DNA from: an uncultured Paraprevotella sp.
GTDB lineage: Bacteria; Bacteroidota; Bacteroidia; Bacteroidales; Bacteroidaceae
DNA length: 64,000 nt
Assembly: GCA_944321365.1 (NCBI GenBank)
Contig: CALULA010000009.1
Span: 1-64,000 of the forward strand
Direction of reading: 5' to 3'
Position numbers and translations under genes: made by a program. Shown here one piece after another: positions 8,013 through 17,138 of this stretch. Within the stretch, counting starts at the first letter, position 1. Each line of letters starts with the position of its first letter. A model generated the notes under the pieces. It saw nothing but the letters and a program-made list of their open reading frames with translations. It was not told the origin of the DNA and did not search any database.

Positions 8013-8050
8013 GAAAGGGCGCGTCCGGATGGTGCCGGACGCGCCCTTTC
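8013..8050. terminator. bidirectional terminator between double-GNAT and acyl-CoA dehydrogenase genes
   Basis: A perfect 16-bp GC-rich inverted repeat (GAAAGGGCGCGTCCGG at 8013-8028 and its complement at 8035-8050) with a 6-nt loop separates two convergent genes and carries A and T runs at its ends. Confidence 0.75.
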
Positions 8051-8065
8051 GCATTCCTTTCATCG

Positions 8066-9796
8066 TCACTCCGCGGCGGCTTCGGCCTCGGCCTGACGGT
8101 AGTTCACCAACTGATCGGGCGTGAACTTGCGGATGAAGTTGAAGTGTTTCTCCACTTCGGCCTCGGCGTAGTTCACATACACGTCCAGGCTCTTGGCAAA
8201 CAGGTCGGGGCGACGAGTGGCATCCTGCAGCAGCAGGTGGCACATGATGGTGTCGGCAGCCATCTCCATCAGTCGGCGCGCCACAAAGTCGTGCAGCTCC
8301 TGGTTGTTCATCTCCTTGACGGCGTTCGTGCAGGCGTCGAACTTGTTGGCCATCTCCTTGATGCGGGTCATGTAGCCCTCGTATTCCGGCAGTGTCGGCA
8401 CGGCCTCGAACTCGCGGATCGTGGCGATATAGGCCCCGTTGGTCACGTAGCGGATGGCGGCCACCGTCTGCAATTGTGTCGTACCTTCGTAGATGGAAGT
8501 AATACGGGCGTCGCGGTAGATGCGCTGACAGGCGTACTCCAACATGAATCCCGAACCGCCGTGAACCTGTATGCTGTCGTAGGCATTCTGGTTGGCATAC
8601 TCGGAGTTCATGCCCTTGGCCAGCGGTGTGAAGCTGTCGGCCAGCTTGGCATACTTCTTCTGCTCGGCACGCTCTTCAGGTGTCAGTTTGCGTTCGCGGG
8701 CGATGTCGTCCAGTGCCTTGTAGATGTCCACATAGCGCGATGTCTGGTAAAGCAGGGCGCGACCGGCATCCAGCTTGGCTTTCATCGTGGCCAGCATGTC
8801 GTACACAGCCGGGAAGTGAATGATTTCCTTGCCGAACTGCTTGCGGTCCTTGGCATAGGCCAAAGCCTCGTTGTAGGCAGCCTGACTCAAACCTACCGAC
8901 TGGGCGGCAATGCCGAGACGCGCACCGTTCATCAGGGCCATCACATACTTGATCAGACCGAGCTTGCGGCTGCCGCAGAGTTCGGCACGGGCGTTCTTGT
9001 AGACCAGCTCGCAGGTGGGCGAACCGTGGATGCCCATCTTGTTCTCAATGCGGCGCACGTCCACACCCCCGTCGCGCTTGTCGTAGATGAACATGGACAG
9101 TCCGCGACCGTCCCTCGTCCCTTCTTCGGAACGGGCCAGTACGAGATGGATGTCAGCGTCGCCATTGGTGATGAAACGCTTCACGCCGTTCAGCCGCCAG
9201 CAGTTGTTCTCCTCGTCGAACGTGGCTTTCAGCATCACGCTTTGCAGATCAGAACCGGCATCCGGCTCGGTCAGGTCCATCGACATGGTCTCTCCGGCGC
9301 ACACACGAGGGATGAAACGGCAGTGCTGGTCCTCATCACCGAACTCGTAGAGCGTCTCGATGCAGTCCTGCAGCGACCAGATGTTGCCGAATCCGGCATC
9401 GGCAGCAGCCACCACCTCGGCGCACATCGTGTAGGGCGTGATGGGGAAGTTCAGGCCGTTGTACTTGCGGGGCATGGTCATGCCGTTCATACCGGCCTTC
9501 ACCATGGCGTCCAGATTCTCTACCGTTCCACTGGCATAGTCCACACGCCCGTCGTGGCAGTGCGGCCCTTCGGCGTCCACTCCTTCGGCATTCGGAGCAA
9601 CCACGTTGGCCGTGATGTCGCCCACGATGTCTAATACCTTATTATATGAGTCCATGGCGTCGGCATAGTCCACCGGCGCATAGTCGAATTCGTCCTTATC
9701 TCTGAAGTCGCGCTCTTTCAGTTCTACAATGCGCTTCATCATCGGATTCTCCAAGTGATACTTGAGTTCCGGGATATCTGAATAGTAATTAGCCAT
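8066..9796 (-). CDS. acyl-CoA dehydrogenase family protein
   Basis: A 576-residue flavoprotein of the acyl-CoA dehydrogenase superfamily, oxidising an acyl-CoA to its enoyl-CoA and passing electrons to ETF. Visible marks are the FAD/substrate-binding segment with DLTEPDAGSDLQSV, the GVKRFITNGDAD strand, the RKQFGKEI motif and the catalytic Glu in IYEGTTQLQ (about residue 435). At 576 residues it is longer than classical short-chain enzymes and carries the extra C-terminal helical domain of the longer class. It lies 2 nt downstream of etfA, giving the operon etfB-etfA-acyl-CoA dehydrogenase, so its electron acceptor is almost surely that ETF. The acyl chain used cannot be read. Confidence 0.92.
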   Translation of the reverse strand: MANYYSDIPELKYHLENPMMKRIVELKERDFRDKDEFDYAPVDYADAMDSYNKVLDIVGDITANVVAPNAEGVDAEGPHCHDGRVDYASGTVENLDAMVKAGMNGMTMPRKYNGLNFPITPYTMCAEVVAAADAGFGNIWSLQDCIETLYEFGDEDQHCRFIPRVCAGETMSMDLTEPDAGSDLQSVMLKATFDEENNCWRLNGVKRFITNGDADIHLVLARSEEGTRDGRGLSMFIYDKRDGGVDVRRIENKMGIHGSPTCELVYKNARAELCGSRKLGLIKYVMALMNGARLGIAAQSVGLSQAAYNEALAYAKDRKQFGKEIIHFPAVYDMLATMKAKLDAGRALLYQTSRYVDIYKALDDIARERKLTPEERAEQKKYAKLADSFTPLAKGMNSEYANQNAYDSIQVHGGSGFMLEYACQRIYRDARITSIYEGTTQLQTVAAIRYVTNGAYIATIREFEAVPTLPEYEGYMTRIKEMANKFDACTNAVKEMNNQELHDFVARRLMEMAADTIMCHLLLQDATRRPDLFAKSLDVYVNYAEAEVEKHFNFIRKFTPDQLVNYRQAEAEAAAE

Positions 9797-9798
9797 GT

Positions 9799-10821
9799 TT
9801 ACTTGCTGTTTTGTTTGTAATACTTAATAAGCTTCGGCACGACTTCCTCCACCGTACCGTTGATAACGTAATCGGCAATGGCGTTGATCGGAGCATTCGG
9901 ATCACTGTTTACCGAAATGATGATGCCGCTTTCCTTCATGCCTGCGATGTGCTGAATGGCACCGGAAATACCACAGGCGATGTACACCTTGGGACGCACC
10001 GTTACGCCCGTCTGCCCGATCTGCAGGTCGTGGTCGCAGAAGCCTGCATCCACGGCCGCACGGCTGCCGCCCACTTCGGCGTGCAATTCGCGGGCCAGCT
10101 CATAAAGCATGTCGAAACCTTCGCGACTGCCCATGCCGTAACCGCCGGCAATGACAATGGAGGCTCCTTTCAGGTTGTTCTTGGCTTTCTCCACATGGCG
10201 GTCGATGACCTTCACCACATATTCCGTTTCGGGCACATACTTGGCTACGTCATGCACGATGACCTCACCCTTGTAGGCCGGGTCGAGCACTTCGGCCTTC
10301 ATCACGCCGCTGCGCACGGTGGCCATCTGCGGACGGTTTTCCGGATTGACAATCGTGGCCACGATGTTACCGCCGAAGGCCGGACGGATCTGATAGAGCA
10401 GATTGTCGTAGTGCTTGCCTGCCTTCTTATCATCATGCTCACCGATTTCGAGGGCCGTACAGTCGGCCGTCAGACCGGAATGCAGGGCAGACGACACACG
10501 GGGACCCAGGTCACGGCCCACCACGTCGGCTCCCATCAGACAAATCTGCGGTTGTTCTTCCTTGAAAAGATTCACCATCACCGCTGTATGAGGCAGTGAA
10601 GTATAGGGCGACAGTCCCGGTGCATCGAAAATGTGCAGCCGGTCTACGCCGTAAGGCAATATCTGGTGTTCGATTTTTCCCGTAATATCCGCTCCTGCGG
10701 CCACAGCCTCCAGCTGCACGCCGAGCGCATTGGCCAGCTTACGGCCCTTGGTCAACAGTTCCTGGCTTACTTCGGCTACCGCAGTGCCTTCAAGCTCGCA
10801 ATATACAAATACGTTGTTCAT
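9799..10821 (-). CDS. etfA: electron transfer flavoprotein alpha subunit
   Basis: A 340-residue ETF alpha subunit, which with EtfB forms a soluble FAD heterodimer taking electrons from acyl-CoA dehydrogenases. The C-terminal FAD-binding domain is clear: GGYGMGSREGF, GGSRAAVDAG, IGQTGVTVRPKVYIACGISG (about residues 265-284) and SVNSDPNAPI. The N-terminal Rossmann-like domain is less conserved. It starts 3 nt after the end of etfB and ends 2 nt before the dehydrogenase, indicating translational coupling. Confidence 0.94.
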   Translation of the reverse strand: MNNVFVYCELEGTAVAEVSQELLTKGRKLANALGVQLEAVAAGADITGKIEHQILPYGVDRLHIFDAPGLSPYTSLPHTAVMVNLFKEEQPQICLMGADVVGRDLGPRVSSALHSGLTADCTALEIGEHDDKKAGKHYDNLLYQIRPAFGGNIVATIVNPENRPQMATVRSGVMKAEVLDPAYKGEVIVHDVAKYVPETEYVVKVIDRHVEKAKNNLKGASIVIAGGYGMGSREGFDMLYELARELHAEVGGSRAAVDAGFCDHDLQIGQTGVTVRPKVYIACGISGAIQHIAGMKESGIIISVNSDPNAPINAIADYVINGTVEEVVPKLIKYYKQNSK

Positions 10822-10824
10822 TGT

Positions 10825-11697
10825 TTATCCGATTGTATGGTTAGCCAATAATTCCTGAATCAATCCCTCCACATCGGTGTCGGATGCCGTCAGCACCTTG
10901 CTTTCCTTGGCCTTGAACACGATGTTCTGCACGGCCTTCACCTTAGTGGGTGAGCCGCTCAAGCCACATTGTGCCAGGTCGGCATCCACATCAGCCGTGC
11001 TCAATTGTCCCAAGGTCAGATAGGGCTTCTTCGCGTATTCCTCCGCATAGGGCAGCCCCTCGGCCGGCATTTCCATCGGCACCATGGCGCGCTTGTATTT
11101 CATCACCAGCTTGGCATTGCGCGGACGACAGGGAGCAGCACTCCCGTTCACCGTCAGCACAAGCGGCAGAGGAGCCTCCACGGTCTCTACACCACCGTCG
11201 ATATGACGTCTGACGGTCATCTTGCCGTCGGCACATTTCAGGATTTCCTCCACATAGGTCACCTGAGGCAGACCAAGTTTCTCGGCCACCTGCGGACCCA
11301 CCTGTGCCGTGTCTCCGTCGATGGCCTGACGGCCGCCGAGAATCACGTCGGGCACGCCAATCTTGCGAATAGCCACAGACAGTGCATAGCTGGTGGCCAG
11401 CGTGTCGGCACCGGCAAAGGCACGGTCGGTCAGCAACCAGCCATTATCGGCCCCACGGTACAGACTCTCGCGGATGACCTCAGCCGCACGCGGCGGTCCC
11501 ATGGTGATGACGGTCACGGTGGAGCCGGGATTCGCGTCTTTCAGTCTCAACGCCTGCTCCAGGGCGTTCAAATCCTCCGGATTGAAGATGGCGGGCAGCG
11601 CGGAACGGTTCACGGTGCCTTCCGGCGTCATGGCGTCCGGCCCCACGTTCCGGGTGTCGGGAACTTGCTTGGCAAGTACAATGATTCTTAAACTCAT
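10825..11697 (-). CDS. etfB: electron transfer flavoprotein beta subunit
   Basis: A 290-residue ETF beta subunit. Family marks are the N-terminal IIVLAKQVPDTRNV, the NPEDLNALEQALRLKD segment, the GGRQAIDGDTAQVGPQVAEKLG stretch (about residues 120-141) and the C-terminal basic LVMKYKRA region. I choose the ATG at 11697 because the in-frame start at 11757 precedes almost all of the conserved fold and lies only 5 nt from the promoter at 11762-11769, leaving no room for a leader. It is the first gene of the etfB-etfA-acyl-CoA dehydrogenase operon. Confidence 0.92.
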   Translation of the reverse strand: MSLRIIVLAKQVPDTRNVGPDAMTPEGTVNRSALPAIFNPEDLNALEQALRLKDANPGSTVTVITMGPPRAAEVIRESLYRGADNGWLLTDRAFAGADTLATSYALSVAIRKIGVPDVILGGRQAIDGDTAQVGPQVAEKLGLPQVTYVEEILKCADGKMTVRRHIDGGVETVEAPLPLVLTVNGSAAPCRPRNAKLVMKYKRAMVPMEMPAEGLPYAEEYAKKPYLTLGQLSTADVDADLAQCGLSGSPTKVKAVQNIVFKAKESKVLTASDTDVEGLIQELLANHTIG

Positions 11698-11761
11698 AGT
11701 CCTATACTTATTATCATATTGATTAAGATACATTCTCTCACTCGTGGCAAACCACATCTCG

Positions 11762-11769
11762 CAAATGTA
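11762..11769 (-). promoter_or_regulatory. promoter -7 element for the etf operon
   Basis: The minus strand reads TACATTTG (TAnnTTTG), 64 nt before the chosen etfB start. Confidence 0.5.
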
Positions 11770-11898
11770 CTGATTTTATGCCAAGCACCCAAGAAAAAAG
11801 GGAATAAAAAGCGGCCGACCCACGGAAATGCACCCAGATTCATGCCCGTCTGCGCGTTTTTTCCGCCTCCGGTTCGCCCGTATTTCCGCCCGATGCGC

Positions 11899-11906
11899 TA
11901 TCTTTG
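11899..11906 (+). promoter_or_regulatory. promoter -7 element for the TlpA-like gene
   Basis: TATCTTTG matches TAnnTTTG, 25 nt before the chosen ATG at 11932. It lies inside the longest possible frame and so argues for the shorter start. Confidence 0.55.
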
Positions 11907-11931
11907 CGGGCAGAATCGACATGAACCGTGC

Positions 11932-13962
11932 ATGAACAAGATATTTTACCTGATGCTGTGCGCCCTCTGGCTGCATGTCTGCCCCCTGCAGGCCGCAGAC
12001 GACATCCGGCGCATGGCCGGATGCTGGAACGACACGACCGACAACAGCTGGACCTACGGTTTCTTTGAGCACTTCGCCATCTGGCAGAACACGTTCTGGG
12101 AATACGAGAAAATCTCACTGCACCGCAAAAAGGGAGAAATCATCCTGCGGAACGGTGACGAGCGGGTCAGACTGAAGCTGAAACTTCCGAAAGGGGACGG
12201 CGGACCGTGCACCATCGCCTCCGACCGCTACGGCACATCGGCGGTCTGCCGACAAGATACCCTGCCCACAGCCAACAGACCGGACAATACTCCTTTTGCC
12301 CCCAATAACCTCCGTGCGGATTCAGCCGTAATACAAGGCTACCTGCCCGACTGCAAGGGACAGGCGACAGTCAGGATTTCCGTGGACTATCCGCTGTCGG
12401 AGGACAGAATAACGCTGGAGGTCTCAACGGACAGTCTGGGACGCTTCGCCACTACCGTACCCGTCATCGGCGTCACAGCGGCCAGCATCCACCTGACACC
12501 GGACGAACCGCATCTGCCCGTCATCCTGGAACCACGCGACTCACTCATGCTATATGCCGGCAGCAACGGACAAGTGTTCATGATGGGCCGCAACGCCCGT
12601 CTGAACCAAGAGATAAGATACATGGAGGAGCACGCCGCCCCGCGTCCGTTGCCCGACTGGCACGCAGCGGGCCAAATGACGCTTGCCGCCTGGAAAGCCA
12701 CCGTACTGGACTGGAAACAGACAGCCGACAGCCTGCTGACGGACGCCGCTGAAAAGCGTCCGGCCCTCTCGCAACGCTGCCGCCACTACCTGCAGGACCG
12801 CATCAATGCCCTCTGTGCCGCTGCACTGACGGAACGGAGTGCCACACTCAGCCGACGCCATCTTGAACGTTTCGATGCCGCCTACCTGCATACCGTAGAC
12901 TCCCTGCTGGAACAGGCACAGCCGCCCTGCACCTTAACCCGCGAGTGGCTGGAGGCTCTGAGAAGCTACAGCCACTATCACGCCATGCCGCTGCCCGTAC
13001 ATGTGTTCAAGGGCGAAGTGACTCTCACCGACTACCTGGCGCACAATGGCCTGTACCCGTTCACAACGCAGGAACGTTCCGACGTGGAACTGTACAGCAA
13101 AGGGCTGGACATGGCAACCTTTCTGGACAACCTCAACGCCGATTCCCTCACCAGAGCCACCCGCATGGCACCCTACCTCGCAGCCATGAAACGGGCGGAA
13201 AACCTGTTCCGCAAGCCCGCCGTCAGGAGACTGATGGACCAGCACCGGGACAAGACCGATGCATGGGAACTCCGAAACGAGCTGAAGAAACAGCTCAAGC
13301 CACTGGAACACCTGCAGATGCCCACCGAAATGCGGGAACTGTTCGCCGCCTCGGTCTTCACCGCCCGGCTGGACTATAACAAAGCCCCATTCCCCACAGA
13401 GGTAACGGAATACATCCAGACCATACTGACCGATTGCAACCTTTATGACTACGTGGACCGCCGACAGCAATACTACCAGCAACTGACCCGACAGCCGCTG
13501 CCCTGTGAAGAGACGCTGAAAGACGCCTCCGCACTGGACAGCATCGAAAGCGCGGCCAGAATATGGGACCACATCGTATCGCCCCTCAAGGGGAAAATCG
13601 TCTATGCCGACATCTGGGGCACATGGTGCGGCCCTTGCAAATGGCAGATGGAAGCCGTGCCCGCCCTGAAAGCATCCCTGAAACGGGAAGGCGAAGACGG
13701 AGTGGTGTTTCTCTACATCTCCATATTCTCGCCGGAAGAGAGCTGGCGCAACGTACTGAAAGAATACCATCTGACCGACCCGAACAGCGTTCACTACAAC
13801 CTGTCCGACGAGGTGAGCCAAAAACTCATGAAGCATCTGGGCATCAGCTGTTTCCCCACTTACCTCGTCATCGACCGGGAAAACAATATCATAGACCGCC
13901 ATCCCCCTGCCCCACAAGACGGCAGCAAGCTGACGGACTATCTGAGACAACTGACGCGCTGA
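11932..13962 (+). CDS. exported TlpA-like thioredoxin-fold protein
   Basis: A 676-residue exported protein with a signal peptide (MNKIFYLMLCALWLHV, cut after about residue 22) and a C-terminal thioredoxin domain with an intact redox motif WCGPC at residues 565-569 preceded by YADIWGT, as in TlpA/ResA-like oxidoreductases. The long N-terminal region, including an early WTYGFFEHFAIWQNTFWEYE segment, is the variable part typical of Bacteroidales periplasmic TlpA relatives; I recognise no enzyme in it. The start at 11932 is chosen for the signal peptide and the promoter at 11899. It lies 33 nt upstream of the tandem SGNH gene and is probably cotranscribed. The partner protein is unknown. Confidence 0.82.
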   Translation: MNKIFYLMLCALWLHVCPLQAADDIRRMAGCWNDTTDNSWTYGFFEHFAIWQNTFWEYEKISLHRKKGEIILRNGDERVRLKLKLPKGDGGPCTIASDRYGTSAVCRQDTLPTANRPDNTPFAPNNLRADSAVIQGYLPDCKGQATVRISVDYPLSEDRITLEVSTDSLGRFATTVPVIGVTAASIHLTPDEPHLPVILEPRDSLMLYAGSNGQVFMMGRNARLNQEIRYMEEHAAPRPLPDWHAAGQMTLAAWKATVLDWKQTADSLLTDAAEKRPALSQRCRHYLQDRINALCAAALTERSATLSRRHLERFDAAYLHTVDSLLEQAQPPCTLTREWLEALRSYSHYHAMPLPVHVFKGEVTLTDYLAHNGLYPFTTQERSDVELYSKGLDMATFLDNLNADSLTRATRMAPYLAAMKRAENLFRKPAVRRLMDQHRDKTDAWELRNELKKQLKPLEHLQMPTEMRELFAASVFTARLDYNKAPFPTEVTEYIQTILTDCNLYDYVDRRQQYYQQLTRQPLPCEETLKDASALDSIESAARIWDHIVSPLKGKIVYADIWGTWCGPCKWQMEAVPALKASLKREGEDGVVFLYISIFSPEESWRNVLKEYHLTDPNSVHYNLSDEVSQKLMKHLGISCFPTYLVIDRENNIIDRHPPAPQDGSKLTDYLRQLTR

Positions 13963-13995
13963 CCGACCTATTTTCAATAAAAAAACGACATCAAC

Positions 13996-15675
13996 ATGAA
14001 CAGAATCCTTTTCTTGCTCCTGGGCCTGACCACCGGCGGACTGTCGCTCCACGCACAGACCGCCCCGAAATTCCGCCCCATGGAGGACGTGAACCACGTG
14101 ACCGACCTCACACTCGACAGTCTGGAACTGGCCAATACGGCACGCCCCGTGCCCGGCTCGTCGCGACGGGGCGACCATCCCGTGCTGTTCCTCGTAGGAA
14201 ACTCCACCATGCGCACCGGAACCCGCGGCAACGGCGACAACGGCCAATGGGGCTGGGGGCGTTTCGCACAGGACTATTTCGACGCCCGCCGTATCACAGT
14301 AGAGAACCACGCCTTGGGCGGCACGAGCAGCCGGACGTTCTACCGCCGCCTGTGGCCCGCCGTGAAGAAAGGCATCCGCCCCGGAGACTACGTCATCATC
14401 GAGCTGGGACACAACGACAACGGCCCTTTCGACAGCGGACGGGCACGTGCCTCCATCCGCGGCATCAGCCCAACGGACTCGCTCCCCGTGGTCATCAAGG
14501 AGACGGGCGAACGTGAAACGGTATACAGCTACGGCGAATACCTGCGCCGCTTTGTACGCGAATGCAAGGCTCTGGGCGCACACCCCATCCTGCTCTCGCT
14601 CACGCCCCGCAACGCCTGGGACGAAAAGCATCCGGGACACATCGGGCGCGTCAGCGAGACGTTCGGCCTCTGGGCCCGTCAGGTGGCCGAGGAACAGGAC
14701 GTGCCGTTCGTCGACCTGAACGACATCTCGGCCTCGAAGCTCGAACAGTTCTCCATGTGGAAAGCAGACTATCATTTCTATCACGACCGCATACACACCA
14801 GTGCGTTCGGCGCAAGGCTCAACGCCCGTTCCGCCGCCGAGGGACTGGCCGCCTCCACACACCCCGACCTGAAACCGCTGCAGGCCTGCCTCGTGCATCT
14901 GGAACTGCCCGCCGCACTGGTCCGGCGTGAACGCGGCAAACCCGTGGTGTTCATCACGGGCGACTCCACGGTGAAGAACGAGGACAAGGACCCCGACGGC
15001 CAGTGGGGCTGGGGCAGCCAGGCCGCCACCGTGTTCGACACCACCCGCATCACCGTGGCCAACGAAGCGATGGCCGGACGCAGCACCCGGACTTATCTGG
15101 AGGAGGGACGCTGGGAACGGGTGTACAACGCCCTGCAGCCGGGCGACTTCGTGCTCATCCAGTTCGGCCACAACGACATCAGCGAGATTGACCACGGCCG
15201 GGCACGGGGCGTCATAGCCTGCGCCGCCGACACGAGCCACGTCTACCGCATCCGCAAGGGCGACACAGTCTACAACGACGTCATCTACTCCTTCGGCTGG
15301 TATCTGAAAAAGTTCATCGACGACGTGCGCGAGAAAGGAGCCACCCCCATACTCGTCTCGCTCACCCCGCGCAACGAATGGCCCGGCGGGAAAGTGGAGC
15401 GGCGCAACGGCACATATGGGCAGTGGTACCGCCAGGTGGCTGCCGAGACCGCCGCGGAATTCGTCGACCTGCACAACATCACGGCCGACGCCCTCGACCG
15501 CATGGGGCCGGAAGCCGCAAAGAACTGTTACTGCCGCGACCACACGCACACCTCGCTGCAGGGCGCACGCCTCAACGCGCAGGGCATCGCCAGGGGGCTG
15601 CGCGACATAGACAGTCCGCTGGCCCGCTACCTGAAACCACAGCAGGAGACCGGACAGGCGGAAGTGACAAAATGA
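13996..15675 (+). CDS. tandem-domain SGNH esterase, rhamnogalacturonan acetylesterase-like
   Basis: A 559-residue exported protein with a signal peptide (cut near LHAQT, about residue 21) and two SGNH/GDSL hydrolase domains in tandem. Domain 1 has VGNST with the candidate Ser at about 70, GHND near 137 and the Asp/His pair in HDRIHTS near 263. Domain 2 has TGDST near 321-325, GHND near 391 and RDHTHTS near 515. Both share NGQWGWG or DGQWGWG after block I, as in rhamnogalacturonan acetylesterases, which remove acetyl groups from pectin. Block I of domain 1 has Asn where GDS is usual, but Ser is kept. The gene follows the TlpA-like gene and ends at a long inverted repeat. Confidence 0.87.
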   Translation: MNRILFLLLGLTTGGLSLHAQTAPKFRPMEDVNHVTDLTLDSLELANTARPVPGSSRRGDHPVLFLVGNSTMRTGTRGNGDNGQWGWGRFAQDYFDARRITVENHALGGTSSRTFYRRLWPAVKKGIRPGDYVIIELGHNDNGPFDSGRARASIRGISPTDSLPVVIKETGERETVYSYGEYLRRFVRECKALGAHPILLSLTPRNAWDEKHPGHIGRVSETFGLWARQVAEEQDVPFVDLNDISASKLEQFSMWKADYHFYHDRIHTSAFGARLNARSAAEGLAASTHPDLKPLQACLVHLELPAALVRRERGKPVVFITGDSTVKNEDKDPDGQWGWGSQAATVFDTTRITVANEAMAGRSTRTYLEEGRWERVYNALQPGDFVLIQFGHNDISEIDHGRARGVIACAADTSHVYRIRKGDTVYNDVIYSFGWYLKKFIDDVREKGATPILVSLTPRNEWPGGKVERRNGTYGQWYRQVAAETAAEFVDLHNITADALDRMGPEAAKNCYCRDHTHTSLQGARLNAQGIARGLRDIDSPLARYLKPQQETGQAEVTK

Positions 15676-15698
15676 CAAAACGTCAGAACCCAGGCCGC

Positions 15699-15751
15699 GA
15701 GAATCGCTTGCCCGACCCACAGACAACACCGTCGGCAAGCAAGCGATTCTC
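15699..15751. terminator. inverted repeat after the SGNH gene, possible terminator
   Basis: GAGAATCGCTTGC (15699-15711) and its perfect complement (15739-15751) enclose a 27-nt loop in which CCGAC and GTCGG can extend the pairing. It follows the stop codon at 15675 but has no T-tract, so it may stabilise or mark the 3' end rather than terminate by itself. Confidence 0.45.
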
Positions 15752-15970
15752 AGGCATTCACGCGGAAGCAGAATGAAAGCCGGAACAACCGTTCCGCTTA
15801 CGTTCTGCCGCCGCCCAGCCTATTTCGTGCACCCCCAAAACCTCGCTCCGCAAGCAAATTCGACAAGAAGCATGACAATCTGACACCCGTCTCACGACAG
15901 CAGACCGCTCTCATCTACACAAAAAAGAGCGGCAGAAGCCCCGTTTTCGCCACCGTTCCGCCCCGTTTTC

Positions 15971-16080
15971 CGAAGCTTTGCGCAAAGATAATCGCGTTTT
16001 TGCGCAAAGATGCCGACGTCTTTCCGCAACGCAGTCCGCTTCTTTGCGGAAAGACGCGTACGTCTGTGCGGAAAAAAGGC
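15971..16080. repeat. 22-nt-period palindrome array, locus C
   Basis: Five units have core tetranucleotides at 15980, 16002, 16024, 16046 and 16068, each exactly 22 nt apart. The cores read CTTTGCGCAAAG, TTTTGCGCAAAG, CTTTCCGCAACG, CTTTGCGGAAAG and CTGTGCGGAAAA, so the first, second and fourth are the best palindromes and the others are diverged. It lies in the wide gap between the SGNH gene and ruvA. Confidence 0.78.
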
Positions 16081-16502
16081 AGCATCTCTGGGCAGTAATG
16101 CCTGTATCGCGCAGTTTTACAGCACATCTTTTAACAGTCAGCTTCCAGACAGACACTGCATGCGCATTTTTCATTCTGACGGAAAACGGATTTTGCTTTC
16201 CTTTTGAAAGCATTTTCAAACCTACAGCGACATTCTGCCGAAAGCGTCAAAGTCCGCCATCCGACAGGACAACGCTCCCCCTCCGTCATGAACAGCCCAT
16301 ACCCGCTCCACCGCACAAATCCCGCATTTTCCGCCACGAACGGCCTCCGACAGATGTTCATCCCATCTGTTTGCCGCCCTACGTCATGCTTTCCGCCCCG
16401 TCGCATACCCCCTGCAAGGGGGAATTCTTCAACTTTTTGAGGCACCATAACAATAAAGAAACGAAAAAAACGTTTCATTAAAGTATATTAGCCCCAAAGA
16501 CA

Positions 16503-17105
16503 ATGATAGAATACGTGAAAGGGTCGATAGCCGAACTCACTCCGGCCACTGCCGTCATTGATTGTCACGGCGTGGGATACGGCCTGAATATTTCTCTGAA
16601 CACTTTCTCTGCCTTGCAAGGCAAGCAGGAAGCCAAACTGTACGTTTACGAAGCTATCCGCGAAGATGCCTATGTTTTTTTCGGCTTCGCCACCCGACAG
16701 GAACGTGCCCTTTTCCTGCTGCTTATCAGTGTGTCCGGCATAGGCGGCAACACAGCACGCATGATTCTGTCGGCCCTGACGCCGACTGAACTTATCAACG
16801 TCATCAGTTCCGGCAACGACAAGCTGCTCAAGACCGTGAAAGGCATCGGGCTGAAAACGGCACAACGCATCATCGTGGACCTGAAAGACAAAATCGCCGC
16901 CGTGGAGAGCGAAGGCTCAGGGGCAGGCCCGGCAGTGACAATAGGCCGCACAGAGCGGAACGAAGTGCTGGAAGAGGCCGTAGCCGCACTGACCATGCTG
17001 GGATTCCCGCCCGCACCGTCACAAAAAGCCGTGCTGGCCATCTTGAAAGAAGAACCGGACGCCGCTGTGGAACGCGTCATCAAACTGGCACTCAAAAGAC
17101 TGTAG
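16503..17105 (+). CDS. ruvA: Holliday junction branch migration protein RuvA
   Basis: A 200-residue RuvA, the DNA-binding subunit that loads RuvB on Holliday junctions during recombinational repair. The N-terminal OB-fold (about 1-64, starting [14 protein letters not shown]), the tandem helix-hairpin-helix region (about 70-140, with [13 protein letters not shown] and [19 protein letters not shown]) and the C-terminal RuvB-contact domain (about 155-200) are all present, at normal length. It precedes sprA by 33 nt; a ruvA-sprA pair is a familiar Bacteroidota arrangement. Confidence 0.96.
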   Translation: MIEYVKGSIAELTPATAVIDCHGVGYGLNISLNTFSALQGKQEAKLYVYEAIREDAYVFFGFATRQERALFLLLISVSGIGGNTARMILSALTPTELINVISSGNDKLLKTVKGIGLKTAQRIIVDLKDKIAAVESEGSGAGPAVTIGRTERNEVLEEAVAALTMLGFPPAPSQKAVLAILKEEPDAAVERVIKLALKRL

Positions 17106-17138
17106 GGATAACCAGAACATCACCATCAAAGGGACTGC

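Larger units (their letters stand above)
15676..16502. other. long intergenic region, no gene seen
   Basis: About 830 bases between the SGNH gene and ruvA. It holds an inverted repeat at 15699-15751 and the palindrome array at 15971-16080. A GCTTTC...GAAAGC hairpin lies near 16194-16209. The rest (16081-16480) shows no recognisable gene; short frames there lack family features. A weak promoter-like TATATTAG at 16484-16491 precedes ruvA. Confidence 0.55.

Noticed and set aside
8144..9634. A 496-codon plus-strand frame opposite the acyl-CoA dehydrogenase
   Set aside because: It is antisense to a gene with clear catalytic motifs and is a typical shadow of GC-rich coding sequence.
12934..15738. 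A 934-codon open frame on the minus strand across the TlpA-like and SGNH genes
   Set aside because: It is antisense to two well-supported exported proteins, is rich in Val/Gly/His as expected of a shadow frame, and has no recognisable domains.
15909..16240. Short open frames around array C as a small gene
   Set aside because: Their residues come from the repeated palindromes (FAQRCR, LRKD patterns in several frames and on both strands), as expected of non-coding repeats.
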